Made by a program: the position numbers and the translations under genes
The notes under the pieces: generated by a model
The model's database searches: none
What the model was told of the DNA's origin: nothing
Seen by the model: only the letters and a program-made list of their open reading frames with translations
Shown: positions 47,406 through 56,253 of the stretch, in pieces
Layout: every line of letters begins with the position of its first letter
How positions within the stretch are numbered: position 1 is the first letter of the stretch
Assembly (NCBI GenBank): GCA_963823165.1
Contig: CAWGKV010000011.1
Span: forward strand, 79,141-143,140
Direction of reading: 5' to 3'
From: Roseiarcus sp963823165
Lineage (GTDB): Bacteria; Pseudomonadota; Alphaproteobacteria; Rhizobiales; Beijerinckiaceae
Length of the DNA stretch: 64,000 nt

Positions 47406-48259
47406 GGCGCCGCCGCCTCGGCGCGAAGGCGAGCGATCACATCCTCGGGCACGGGACGAAGGCCGGCGTCCGGGCGATCGTAGCGCGGAGACGCTTCCAG
47501 CAGCGCACGCGTGTATGCGTGTTTCGGCGCCTCAAGCATATCCTCGGTGCGCCCCTCTTCGACGACGCGGCCGCCGAACAGGAGCGTGACGCGATCGCAG
47601 ATCTGCGCGACCACGCCGATGTCGTGGGTGACGAAGATCACCGCAGTGCCGTGCGCGTTCTGCATGTTGCGAATGAGGCGGAGGATCTGCTTCTGCACGG
47701 TCACGTCGAGCGCCGTCGTCGGCTCGTCGGCGATGATGAGGGTCGGCTCGAGCGCGAAGGCGGCGGCGATCAGCACGCGCTGCCGCATGCCGCCGGAGAG
47801 CTCATGGGGGAAGCTTCGCAAGACCCGCTCCGGCTCTCGGATGCGCACTTCGGCGAGCAGCCGCAGCGCGATCCGCCGGGCAGCCGCGGCGTCGACCCTG
47901 CGTATGAGGCGCAGGCCGTCGGTCAGTTGCCGCTCGATACGGCGTCCCGGGTTGAGCGCCGTCATCGGGTCCTGCGGGATCAGCGCGAACCGCTCGCCGA
48001 TGAGACGCCGCAATTGCCCGCCCGGCATTTTCAGGAGATTCTGGCCCTCGAAGCGGATCTCGCCCGAAGTGACGCGGATGGTCCGTGGCAATATGCCGAG
48101 GATCGCCTTGCCGATTGTCGACTTGCCTGCGCCGCTCTCGCCGACCAGCCCGCGCGTTTCACCGCGCTCGACAGTCAAGGAAACATCGCGCACGATCGGC
48201 GCGCCGTCCCGCTCGGAAAGGACGGACAGGCCGGAGATCGCGAGGAGGGGTGCGCTCAT
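47402..48259 (-). CDS. Oligopeptide/dipeptide-type ABC transporter ATPase (DppD/OppD-like)
   Basis: 285 residues from the ATG at 48259, which overlaps the permease stop. Walker A GESGAGKST, signature LSGGMRQRVLIAAAFA, Walker B LIIADEPTTALD, and FVTHDIGVVAQICDRV. APKHAYTRALLEASPRYD near the C terminus is the usual DppD tail. DppD-type proteins often carry a [4Fe-4S] cysteine cluster at the end; none is evident here. Confidence 0.9.
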   Translation of the reverse strand: MSAPLLAISGLSVLSERDGAPIVRDVSLTVERGETRGLVGESGAGKSTIGKAILGILPRTIRVTSGEIRFEGQNLLKMPGGQLRRLIGERFALIPQDPMTALNPGRRIERQLTDGLRLIRRVDAAAARRIALRLLAEVRIREPERVLRSFPHELSGGMRQRVLIAAAFALEPTLIIADEPTTALDVTVQKQILRLIRNMQNAHGTAVIFVTHDIGVVAQICDRVTLLFGGRVVEEGRTEDMLEAPKHAYTRALLEASPRYDRPDAGLRPVPEDVIARLRAEAAAP

Positions 48260-49155
48260 CGCCGCATCACCGGGTCGAGCGTGCGGCGCAGGCCCTCGCC
48301 GAGCAGGTTGAAGGCGAGCACGGTCAGGAACAACATCGCCAGAGGCGCCGCGAGTATCCACCATCCTTCATGCATCAGCTGGCGCCCCTGGGCGATCATG
48401 CCGCCCCAGGTCGGGGTGTCGGAAGACACCGAGAGGCCGACGAAGGAAAGTATGGCTTCGACGATGACCGCGATGCCCATTTCGAGGCTGACGAGCGCGA
48501 TCAAGACCGGCAGCACGTTGGGAAAAATTTCGCGTGCCAGGATGCGTCCCTGCGAAAAGCCGATCGCGCGGGCGGCGGTGACGTAGTCGGCGCTGGCCTG
48601 CGCCATGGTCTCGGCGCGAATGACCCGGCAAAACCGCGTCCAGTCGATGATGGCGATCGCCGCAATCACGGAGCCGACGCCAGGGCCTACGACGGCGACC
48701 AGCAGGATCGACAACAGGACTGGGGGGAACGCCATCCAGATCTCGACGAGCCGCGACACTGTCGCATCGACCCATCCGCGGCGCCAGCCGGCGAGCAGCC
48801 CCAACGTCGCGCCGAGCAGAGCCGCAAGGCTCGACGCGCCGAAGGCGACCGTCAGCGCGATGCGCGAACCATAGATCACGCGCGAAAGCGCATCACGGCC
48901 AAGGTCGTCCGTGCCAAGCCAATGGCCCGGCTCCGCGCCAGCGAGCCAGACGGGCGGCGTAGCGCCGAGGATGATGTCCTGCTCGAGCGGATCCTTCGGC
49001 GCGATCCAGGGCGCGCCGAGCGCAAGAATGAGCAGAAAAAGAATGAAGCCGCCGCCCCCAACGACCTTGGGGTCGCGAAGCAAGTCGCAGAGCCAGTTCA
49101 AGCGCCAACGTCTTCCGGTTCTCTGCGGCGCCTCCGAGACGGCGGCGTCAACCAT
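48256..49155 (-). CDS. Oligopeptide/dipeptide-type ABC transporter permease (DppC-like)
   Basis: 299 residues with six membrane helices. DppC pattern: HWLGTDDLGRDALSRVIYGSRIALTVAFGA and the EAA loop ADYVTAARAIGFSQGRILAREIFPNVLPVLIA, then SDTPTWGGMIAQGRQLMHEGWWILAAP. Start at 49155 overlaps the previous permease gene by eight bases. Confidence 0.92.
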   Translation of the reverse strand: MVDAAVSEAPQRTGRRWRLNWLCDLLRDPKVVGGGGFILFLLILALGAPWIAPKDPLEQDIILGATPPVWLAGAEPGHWLGTDDLGRDALSRVIYGSRIALTVAFGASSLAALLGATLGLLAGWRRGWVDATVSRLVEIWMAFPPVLLSILLVAVVGPGVGSVIAAIAIIDWTRFCRVIRAETMAQASADYVTAARAIGFSQGRILAREIFPNVLPVLIALVSLEMGIAVIVEAILSFVGLSVSSDTPTWGGMIAQGRQLMHEGWWILAAPLAMLFLTVLAFNLLGEGLRRTLDPVMRR

Positions 49156-50152
49156 GTCTGAGCCTCGGATTGGTCGCGAAGACCAGGAGATCGACGACCA
49201 TGTTCACGACAATGAACAGCGCGCCGAAGACGAGCGTCAGGCCCTGGATCAAGGGAAGGTCACGGTTGATGACGGCGTCGACCGCCATGTTCCCGATGCC
49301 GGGATAGGCGAAGATCCGCTCGACGATGACCGTACCCCCGATCAGGAACGTGAACTGGACGCCGGTCAGCGCCAGGGTCGGCGCTACGGCGTTGCGCAGC
49401 GCCTCCTGCAGCACCAGGCGCAACTTAGTCATGCCTTTCAACTGCGCGAGCAGCACATAATCCTGAACCATCGCCTCCCGCAGGGACTCCTTCAAGACTC
49501 GCGTGATGACGGCGGCAAGCGGAAGGCCGAGCGCGAGCGTCGGCATGATCATGTGGCGCGCGACGTCGAGCAGCACCGAGAAGCGCAGCGTCAGCAGGCT
49601 CTCGATAAGATAGAAGGGCGTGGCGAAATGCACGTCCAGGCTGGGATTGATGCGCCCCGAAAGCGGCAGCACAGGCGCAAAGACGCCGAAGACGAGGACG
49701 AGCAGGAACGCCCAGATGAAATCGGGCACGGCGAGGAAGAGCCCGTTCACGGCGTCTACGACGGGAGCGACGGCAGTGTCGCTCGTCAGCGTCGCGAAGA
49801 CGGCGATCGCGCTACCCAGCAACGTTGCGAAAACGAGCGCGGCGACCGCCAGTTCGAGCGTCGCGGGCAGGCGCTCGGCCAACAGCCCGAGCACGCCGCG
49901 GTGCAAGGAGATCGACGTGCCGAAATCGCCGCGCATGAGGTCGCGCGCCCACACCGCGAATTGCATCGGCAATCCCGCGTCGAGGCCGTAATGCGCGCGA
50001 AGCGCAGCGATGTCGGCGGGCGAGGCGCCCGGGGAGATCATCATCGCGATCGGGTCGCCGGGAACGACGCGCAGCAGCACGAACACAACGACGGCAACCC
50101 CGACGAGCGTGATCGCCGCCATTCCGAGGCGTCGCAGCAGGCCCGAGGTCAT
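49148..50152 (-). CDS. Oligopeptide/dipeptide-type ABC transporter permease (DppB-like)
   Basis: 334 residues with six membrane helices. DppB signature: VVFVLLRVVPGDPIAMMISPGASPADIAALRAHYGLD, DFGTSISLHRGV and the EAA loop MVQDYVLLAQLKGMTKLRLVLQEALRNAVAP. With DppC-like protein it forms the channel. It lies about 60 bases downstream of the binding-protein gene. Confidence 0.92.
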   Translation of the reverse strand: MTSGLLRRLGMAAITLVGVAVVVFVLLRVVPGDPIAMMISPGASPADIAALRAHYGLDAGLPMQFAVWARDLMRGDFGTSISLHRGVLGLLAERLPATLELAVAALVFATLLGSAIAVFATLTSDTAVAPVVDAVNGLFLAVPDFIWAFLLVLVFGVFAPVLPLSGRINPSLDVHFATPFYLIESLLTLRFSVLLDVARHMIMPTLALGLPLAAVITRVLKESLREAMVQDYVLLAQLKGMTKLRLVLQEALRNAVAPTLALTGVQFTFLIGGTVIVERIFAYPGIGNMAVDAVINRDLPLIQGLTLVFGALFIVVNMVVDLLVFATNPRLRHG

Positions 50153-50215
50153 GCGCAGCCTGCGGAAAAGCGAAGGGAGCGCGACTCTCCGGCCAATGAG
50201 CGCCCCCTTCCGAAT

Positions 50216-51754
50216 TTACGCCTTCGTCACCAGCGTCGGCTGCAACGCCCCGGTCTCGTTGGCCGTCACTTTCAGCGAGGACTTGAAGACGATCGGCTGC
50301 GAATACTGAACGAGCGGAATCACGTAGCCCTTCTCGGCGATATATTTGTCGACCGCCTTCCAGCCTGCGATGCGCTTAGCCTCGTCCTTCTCGTCCCACA
50401 GCGGTCCGATCATGGCGTCGAGATCCTTCGACTTCCAGGCCGAATGCGGCGAGGGCGAGAACATGGCGAAACCGGTCGAACAGGTGGGATCGCCGATCGC
50501 GTCGCCCCAGTTGTAGAAAGCCATCGGCGCGAGCTTGTGAGCGGCGCGCAGTTCGTAGTGCTTGGCGATTTCGTACACTTCGATCTCGGCGTCAATGCCG
50601 ACCTTGCGCCACATGCCGACGATCGCCTGCACGGTCTCGTAGTCTTTCGGCTTGAAGCCGCGCGTCGTCTGGATCTTGAACTTGACCGGCTTTTCCGGGG
50701 AATAGCCGCTCGCCGCGAGCAGCTTCTTCGCCAGGTCCGGATCGTAGGCGACCTTGATCGACGGGTCGTAGGCCTCGTAACCTGGCGCGTCCAGCGTGGC
50801 GATCGGCGTTGCATAGCCGCGCAGCAGGCGCTTGGCGATCAGGTCCTTGTCGATCGCATGGATCGCGCCGAGGCGGACGTTCTCGTCAAGCATCTCCTTT
50901 TCGACATTGGTGATGAAGATCATGCCGATGTCGGTGATCGGTCTGCACTCGCCGGCGAGACCCGGCTTGACCTTCAGGCGGTCATATTCCTCGTAGGGGA
51001 TCTCGAGCGTCACGTCGGACGAGCCGCTTTCGATCTCGGCGACGCGGCTCGTGCCATCCGGCACGAACTTGAAGATCACGGTCTCGAACGTGGGCTTCGG
51101 GCCCCAGTACTTTACGTTCCGTTTGAGGCGTAGAAACGCGTTGCCCTGATACTCGTCGACCATGTAGGGGCCGGTGCCGATCGGCTTCTTCTCGAAGCCT
51201 TCTGCGCCGACCTTTTTGTAGTAGTCCTTCGGCAACACGTAGCCGGTCAGAAACGCCATCCACTTGAAGATGGTCGGATCGAAGTTCTTGCAGTCGGCTG
51301 TGATGTGGTGGCCATCGATCTTGAAATTGCCCAAGGAACCCCAGACGAAGGCGACGGGATTACCGCCCTTGGGGTCGCCCGCGCGCTCGATCGACCAGAC
51401 GACGTCCTCGGGCGTGAACGGCGAACCGTCATGCCAGACGACGCCCTCGCGCACGTCCATCCAGGCCTTGGTCTTGTCGTCGTTCCAGCCCCACTTCGTC
51501 AGCAGGCCGGGCGTCAGCGAAAGGTCGGTGTCCTGCCCGATGTACTGGTCGAAGATCGAGCGGTAGATCGCCTGGATGGTCGGATTGACGGAGGAGGGGC
51601 CGGTGGTCGGGTCGAAGGCGGGCAGATTGACGTTGAAAGCGATGGTCAACGTGTCGCTGGTTTCGGCGCTCGCGCCGCCGCCCATGAGAAGTCCGGAGAA
51701 AAAACTCGCGCTGCCGAGGACGAGCGCTTGACGTCGATTCAGATCAACAACCAT
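50216..51754 (-). CDS. Oligopeptide/dipeptide-type ABC transporter binding protein
   Basis: 512 residues from the ATG at 51754 with GGGAGG upstream. The N-terminal NRRQALVLGSASFFSGLLMGGGASA looks like a Tat or Sec signal. The mature part has the SBP family 5 architecture: LTPGLLTKWGWNDDKTKAWMDVREGVVWHDGSPFTPEDVVWSIERA, IGTGPYMVDEYQGNAFLRLKRNVKYWGPKP, and VRLGAIHAIDKDLIAKRLL. This class binds peptides, opines, nickel or glycosides. First gene of the operon, divergent from iorAB. Confidence 0.9.
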   Translation of the reverse strand: MVVDLNRRQALVLGSASFFSGLLMGGGASAETSDTLTIAFNVNLPAFDPTTGPSSVNPTIQAIYRSIFDQYIGQDTDLSLTPGLLTKWGWNDDKTKAWMDVREGVVWHDGSPFTPEDVVWSIERAGDPKGGNPVAFVWGSLGNFKIDGHHITADCKNFDPTIFKWMAFLTGYVLPKDYYKKVGAEGFEKKPIGTGPYMVDEYQGNAFLRLKRNVKYWGPKPTFETVIFKFVPDGTSRVAEIESGSSDVTLEIPYEEYDRLKVKPGLAGECRPITDIGMIFITNVEKEMLDENVRLGAIHAIDKDLIAKRLLRGYATPIATLDAPGYEAYDPSIKVAYDPDLAKKLLAASGYSPEKPVKFKIQTTRGFKPKDYETVQAIVGMWRKVGIDAEIEVYEIAKHYELRAAHKLAPMAFYNWGDAIGDPTCSTGFAMFSPSPHSAWKSKDLDAMIGPLWDEKDEAKRIAGWKAVDKYIAEKGYVIPLVQYSQPIVFKSSLKVTANETGALQPTLVTKA

Positions 51755-51868
51755 GCAGACCTCCCGCTTTTCCTTATAATGTGAGCGTCGTCGTCTCGGC
51801 CGCGCCCGCCGCCTCCGGGAGCTTCTCTGCGACGAAGTCGCCTGCGCGTTTGATACATGCGCTACCAT

Positions 51869-51898
51869 ATTTAATTCGCAGTCCAGAGCGAGTGTCAA
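51869..51898 (-). promoter_or_regulatory. Candidate promoter of the dipeptide-type ABC operon
   Basis: Minus-strand TTGACA at 51898-51893 and TTAAAT at 51874-51869, separated by 18 bases. It fires toward the binding-protein gene at 51754. Confidence 0.55.
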
Positions 51899-51902
51899 GC
51901 AT

Positions 51903-51937
51903 CGCAAATCTGTCCGCGGCGATTAAAGATTGTGCGG
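51903..51937. promoter_or_regulatory. Imperfect inverted repeat between the divergent promoters
   Basis: CGCAAATCT (51903-51911) and AGATTGTGCG (51928-51937) are inverted copies differing by one inserted base. The pair lies between the two -35 boxes. The core AATCTGT also occurs twice in the other divergent region of this locus (about 58873 and 58923). Confidence 0.4.
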
Positions 51938-51939
51938 CG

Positions 51940-51969
51940 TTGACAAACTTTGAGCGAGAAAAATATGCT
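51940..51969 (+). promoter_or_regulatory. Candidate sigma-70 promoter of iorAB
   Basis: TTGACA at 51940-51945 and TATGCT at 51964-51969 with an 18-base spacer; transcription would start near 51976, and an AAGGAGG ribosome-binding site follows before the ATG at 52017. Confidence 0.65.
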
Positions 51970-52016
51970 CTTGCACATGAAAGTCGTTGACCGCCGGGCG
52001 CGTCAAGGAGGCCAGA

Positions 52017-54179
52017 ATGGCTGAGCGGTCTTTCGCGCGCGAAGTCGAGGGCCTGAAGCTCGGAGCCGGCGCAATATTCCGCGGCGAAGGCATTCTGGCG
52101 ATCACCAAGGCGCTGCTGCAATCCGGCGTTTCCTATGTCGGGGGGTATCAGGGTTCGCCGATCTCGCATCTGATGGACGTGCTCGCGGACGCGAAGGACG
52201 TCCTCGCCGACCTCGGGGTGCATTTCGAGACCTCAGCGTCCGAGGCGACCGCGGCGGCCACGCTTGCGGCGTCCGTCATGTATCCGGTTCGCGGCGCCGT
52301 CACCTGGAAATCGACGGCCGGAACGAACGTTGCGGCCGACGCGCTCTCCAACCTGGCCTCCGGCGGGGTCACCGGCGGCGCGATGATCATCATCGGCGAG
52401 GATTATGGGGAAGGCTCCTCGATCATGCAGGAGCGAACCCACGCCTATGCGCTGAAGTCCCAGATCTGGCTGATCGACCCGCGCCCCAACCTGCCGACTC
52501 TGGTGCGGATGGTCGAAGAGGGCTTCGAGCTTTCGGAGGCCTCCAACACGCCAGTCATGCTGGAAGTGCGCATTCGCGCCTGTCATGTTCATGGGAGCTT
52601 CGTCTGCAAGGACAACCGACGGCCGGCGCATACGCTTCGCGAAGCGCTGGAGAACCCGGTCCGCGACGTCAATCGCATCGTCCTTCCGCCCGCCTCGTTC
52701 CTGCATGAAAAGGAGAAACTCGAGCGCCGCAAGCCCGCGGCGATCGATTTCATCAAGTCGCGCAAGCTCAACGAGACGTTCGGTCCCGCGGAAGGCGACG
52801 TCGGCATCGTCATGCTCGGCGGCATGTACAACAACACGATCCGCGCCCTGCAATATCTTGGTCTCGCAGACGGCTACGGCGAAACGGCCGTGCCGCTCTA
52901 CGTGCTCAACGTCGCCTATCCCCTGGTCGAAGAGGACTTGGTCGCGTTCTGCCGAGACAAGAAAGCGGTGCTGATGGTGGAGGAAGGCGCGCCCGACTAC
53001 ATCGAGCGCGACCTGAATACGATCCTTCGCCGACGCGACATCCAGACCAAAATCTGGGGAAAGGACGTTCTGCCGATGGGCGGGGAATATACCGCCCCGG
53101 TGTTGACCAAAGGCATCCGCGAATTCCTTGCTTCCCATGCGCGGGGGTTGCTCGGCAACGAGCCCCCGGGGCCCGATCCGTCTCCGGTGCTGGCCGACCC
53201 GCGCGTCAAGGCGCTCGCCGAGGTCGTGCCGCCTCGCCCGCCCGGGTTTTGCATCGGTTGCCCGGAGCGGCCGATCTTCGCCGCGATGAAGCTCATCGAG
53301 CGGGAACTCGGGCCGCATCACGTCTCGGCGGATATCGGCTGCCACCTGTTCTCGATCCTGCCGCCGTTCAACATCGGGGCGACGACGATGGGGTACGGAT
53401 TGGGGCCCGCCTCGGCCTCGGCCTTCAATGTGCCGGCGGCCAAACGATCGATCTCGGTGCTCGGCGACGGCGGGTTCTGGCACAACGGCCTCGCCTCCTC
53501 GATCGGCAACGCGGTCTTCAACAAGCATGACGGCGTCACGCTGATCGTCGACAACTACTATTCCGCGGCGACAGGGGGGCAGGATATTCCTTCCTCTCGC
53601 GCTGATAATCCCCGCCGGCAGACGAACAACAGCATCGTCAAAGCCGTGCGGGGCGTCGGCGCGCGTTGGGTCAGGCAGATCGACCGCACTTACGACGTCG
53701 CGGCGATGCGCGATACCCTGCGCGAGGCGCTCACGACGAGGGAGGCCGGACCCAAGATCATCGTCGCCTCGTCGGAATGCATGCTGAACAAGCAGCGCCG
53801 CGTGCGTCCGCTGGTCGGCAAGGCGATCAAGTCGGGCGAGAGGGTGGTGCGCGAGAAATTCGGCGTCGACGAGGACATATGCACCGGGGACCATGCGTGC
53901 ATCCGCCTGTCGGGGTGCCCGTCGCTCTCGATCAAGCACACCGACGATCCTCTGAAGGACGACCCCGTCGCCGCGATCGACGAGAACTGCGTCGGCTGCG
54001 GCAATTGCGGCGAGGTGGCCGAGGCGGCGGCGCTCTGTCCGTCGTTCTATCGGGCCGAGATCGTTCATAACCCGACGGCCTTCGATCGGTGGGTCGAACG
54101 CGCCCGCGGCGCAGTGATCGGTTGGATCGAAGCGCGGCGAAACCGCGGCCGAGTCTTTCTTCCCGCGGAGGGAGCGTGA
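52017..54179 (+). CDS. iorA: Indolepyruvate ferredoxin oxidoreductase alpha subunit
   Basis: 720 residues from the ATG at 52017, preceded by AAGGAGG. N-terminal pyrimidine domain of 2-oxoacid oxidoreductases (FRGEGILAITKALLQSGVSYVGGYQGSPISHLMDV); thiamine diphosphate domain with GDGGFWHNGLASSIGNAVFNKHDGVTLIVDNYYSA; C-terminal iron-sulfur domain with CTGDHACIRLSGCPS and CVGCGNCGEVAEAAALCP. The enzyme decarboxylates arylpyruvates, made from aromatic amino acids, to aryl-acetyl-CoA and reduces ferredoxin. iorA is usually found in anaerobes and some proteobacteria. It is coupled to iorB by GTGA. Confidence 0.92.
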   Translation: MAERSFAREVEGLKLGAGAIFRGEGILAITKALLQSGVSYVGGYQGSPISHLMDVLADAKDVLADLGVHFETSASEATAAATLAASVMYPVRGAVTWKSTAGTNVAADALSNLASGGVTGGAMIIIGEDYGEGSSIMQERTHAYALKSQIWLIDPRPNLPTLVRMVEEGFELSEASNTPVMLEVRIRACHVHGSFVCKDNRRPAHTLREALENPVRDVNRIVLPPASFLHEKEKLERRKPAAIDFIKSRKLNETFGPAEGDVGIVMLGGMYNNTIRALQYLGLADGYGETAVPLYVLNVAYPLVEEDLVAFCRDKKAVLMVEEGAPDYIERDLNTILRRRDIQTKIWGKDVLPMGGEYTAPVLTKGIREFLASHARGLLGNEPPGPDPSPVLADPRVKALAEVVPPRPPGFCIGCPERPIFAAMKLIERELGPHHVSADIGCHLFSILPPFNIGATTMGYGLGPASASAFNVPAAKRSISVLGDGGFWHNGLASSIGNAVFNKHDGVTLIVDNYYSAATGGQDIPSSRADNPRRQTNNSIVKAVRGVGARWVRQIDRTYDVAAMRDTLREALTTREAGPKIIVASSECMLNKQRRVRPLVGKAIKSGERVVREKFGVDEDICTGDHACIRLSGCPSLSIKHTDDPLKDDPVAAIDENCVGCGNCGEVAEAAALCPSFYRAEIVHNPTAFDRWVERARGAVIGWIEARRNRGRVFLPAEGA

Positions 54180-55720
54180 GCGAGGAGGCCGCGGTCCGTT
54201 CGTTGCGGAGCGCCTCCGGCCGCATCTCGATGGCCATCCTCGCCATGGGTGGGCAGGGAGGCGGCGTGCTTGCGGACTGGATCGTGGCGCTGGCGGAATC
54301 GCAGGACTGGGCTGTGCAGTCCACTTCGGTTCCGGGAGTCGCGCAGCGAACCGGGGCGACGATCTATTACATCGAGATGGCGCCGGCGAAAGACGGCGCT
54401 GCTCCGGTGTTCGCGCTGATGCCGACGCCGGGGGACGTCGACGTCGTGATGGCGGCGGAATTGATGGAGGCGGGCCGTTCGGTTCTGCGCGGCCTCGTCA
54501 CGCCGGAGCGCACGACGTTGATCGCCTCGACGCATCGCGCGTTCGCTGTGGCGGAGAAGCAGGCGCCGGGCGATGGCGTGGGAGATCCCGCGGTCGTTTC
54601 GCTCGCGACGGAGTTCGCGGCGAAACGCCTCGTCGCTTTCGACATGGAAGCGCTCGCGAAGGCGAACGGCAGCGTGATTTCGGCGACGATGTTCGGCGCG
54701 CTCGCGGCGGCTGCGGCGCTTCCCTTCTTGCGCGCCGCGTTCGAGGCGGCCATTCGTGCGGGCGGCACGGGCGTCGAGGGCAGCTTGCGCGCCTTCGGCG
54801 CCGCCTTCGACCGGACCAACGCCAAGCCGGTCGAGCCGGTCCGCCGCTATCCGGAGAAGCGCTTCCTCGGTTGGCCCGACGCGACGGGGAATCAGGAGCT
54901 CGACAGAATCGGAGCGCGAATTCGCAGCTTCCCCGCTCCCGCGCAACCGATGCTCGGCGCGGGCGCGCGCAAACTCGCCGACTATCTCGATCCCGCCTAT
55001 GCCCTCGAGTATCTTGATCGGATCGGCACGCTTTGCGATCTCGATCGCGCGCACGGCGGGGACGCCAGGGGCTGGTCGTTCACGATCGCCGCCGCGAAAC
55101 ACGTCGCGGCGGCGATGGCCTACGACGACGTGCCGCGCGTCGCCGATCTCAAAATCCGTGCGTCCCGCCAGGCGCGCGTTCGACGGGAGGTCGGCGCCGA
55201 AGCGGACGTCCTTGTGTCGACCACGGAATATTTTCACCCGCGCGTGGAAGAGCTTTGCGGCTCGCTCCCGAAGGATTGGGGCGAGTGGATCGAGGCGCGC
55301 CCGCGGTTGGTCGCCGCCCTCAGAAAGATGGTCGATCGCGGCCGGCGGATCCGCCCGAACACGATCGCGGGCTACCTGACGCTCGCCTTCGTCGCCGGCC
55401 TCGGACCGCGCCGGCGCAATTCGCTGCGATTTGGGCGCGAGGCGGCTCACCGCGAGGCCTGGCTCAAAGTGGCCTGCCAGGCACTGGACGCGCGTTACGA
55501 GCTCGGCGTCGAGACGCTTGGCTGCCGCGGTCTCGTGAAGGGTTACTCGGACACGCATTCGCGTGGCTTGTCCAAGTTCGAGCGTGTCATGGCGGCCGTT
55601 CCTGCGCTCGCCGCGCGCGGCGACGGGCCCGAATGGCTCAGCCGCCTGAAGCGGGCGGCTTTGGCCGACGAGGGCGGCGCCGCGCTCGATGGCGTGTTGA
55701 AAACGATTGCGACGCTCTGA
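54176..55720 (+). CDS. iorB: Indolepyruvate ferredoxin oxidoreductase beta subunit, long form
   Basis: 514 residues from a GTG at 54176. The N-terminal part is the gamma-type domain of 2-oxoacid oxidoreductases: SMAILAMGGQGGGVLADWIVALAE and QSTSVPGVAQRTGATIYYIEM. The second half (AKHVAAAMAYDDVPRVADLKIRASRQARV, then LGVETLGCRGLVKGYSDTHSRGLSKFERVM) is the DUF6537-type C-terminal extension found in the long proteobacterial form, more than twice as long as archaeal IorB. Partner of IorA. A MarR regulator gene converges from the other side. Confidence 0.9.
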   Translation: MSEEAAVRSLRSASGRISMAILAMGGQGGGVLADWIVALAESQDWAVQSTSVPGVAQRTGATIYYIEMAPAKDGAAPVFALMPTPGDVDVVMAAELMEAGRSVLRGLVTPERTTLIASTHRAFAVAEKQAPGDGVGDPAVVSLATEFAAKRLVAFDMEALAKANGSVISATMFGALAAAAALPFLRAAFEAAIRAGGTGVEGSLRAFGAAFDRTNAKPVEPVRRYPEKRFLGWPDATGNQELDRIGARIRSFPAPAQPMLGAGARKLADYLDPAYALEYLDRIGTLCDLDRAHGGDARGWSFTIAAAKHVAAAMAYDDVPRVADLKIRASRQARVRREVGAEADVLVSTTEYFHPRVEELCGSLPKDWGEWIEARPRLVAALRKMVDRGRRIRPNTIAGYLTLAFVAGLGPRRRNSLRFGREAAHREAWLKVACQALDARYELGVETLGCRGLVKGYSDTHSRGLSKFERVMAAVPALAARGDGPEWLSRLKRAALADEGGAALDGVLKTIATL

Positions 55721-55728
55721 CCGCGCCT

Positions 55729-56253
55729 TCAGATGCCGTAATTGCGGATGTTGGCGATCATCTTGTGCAGCGTCGCGGTGAACGCCTTGTATTCTTTGGC
55801 GTCGACGCCATCGAGCATCTTCAGCAAAAGGTCGTACATCGTCGGCCAGACCTTGCCGAAAGCGTCGCGCCCCGCCTGGGTGATGTCGACGTCGCGAACA
55901 CGCAGGTCCTCGGGCCGCGGCTTGCGGACGATCAAGCCCTGCTCCTCCAGCGCGTCGAGCGTGCGGCTCATCGTCGACTGCTCGGTGAGCGCGTAGAGCG
56001 AAAGCTCGTTGATGGTGAGCGGCGAGGAAATGCTGAGGACCGCGAGCGCCCGCATCTTCGTCGTCGTCATGTCGTGCGTCTTCAACTCGGCGGAGAGATG
56101 CGTGACCCAGCTCAACGACACGCTGTTGATCAGATAAGGGGCGAATTGCTGCAAGCCTATCTGCCCGAGCGAAGGTCTCGAGCCTGCGCCGGCGCCGCGC
56201 ACCCATAGCGGGTCTTCGAAAGGCGAGGCTCGGGTGGTGGTCTGGTCGGTCAT
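55729..56253 (-). CDS. MarR-family transcriptional regulator
   Basis: 174 residues from the ATG at 56253. The winged helix is in MRALAVLSISSPLTINELSLYALTEQSTMSRTLDALEEQGLIVRKPRPEDLRVRDVDITQAGRDAF, the standard MarR DNA-binding region with the wing (EDLRVRDV). It overlaps the stop of the flavoprotein gene by four bases, so it is the third gene of that operon. MarR proteins of this kind repress catabolic genes and respond to aromatic ligands; the candidate target is the AATCTGT motif in both divergent promoter regions. Confidence 0.88.
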   Translation of the reverse strand: MTDQTTTRASPFEDPLWVRGAGAGSRPSLGQIGLQQFAPYLINSVSLSWVTHLSAELKTHDMTTTKMRALAVLSISSPLTINELSLYALTEQSTMSRTLDALEEQGLIVRKPRPEDLRVRDVDITQAGRDAFGKVWPTMYDLLLKMLDGVDAKEYKAFTATLHKMIANIRNYGI

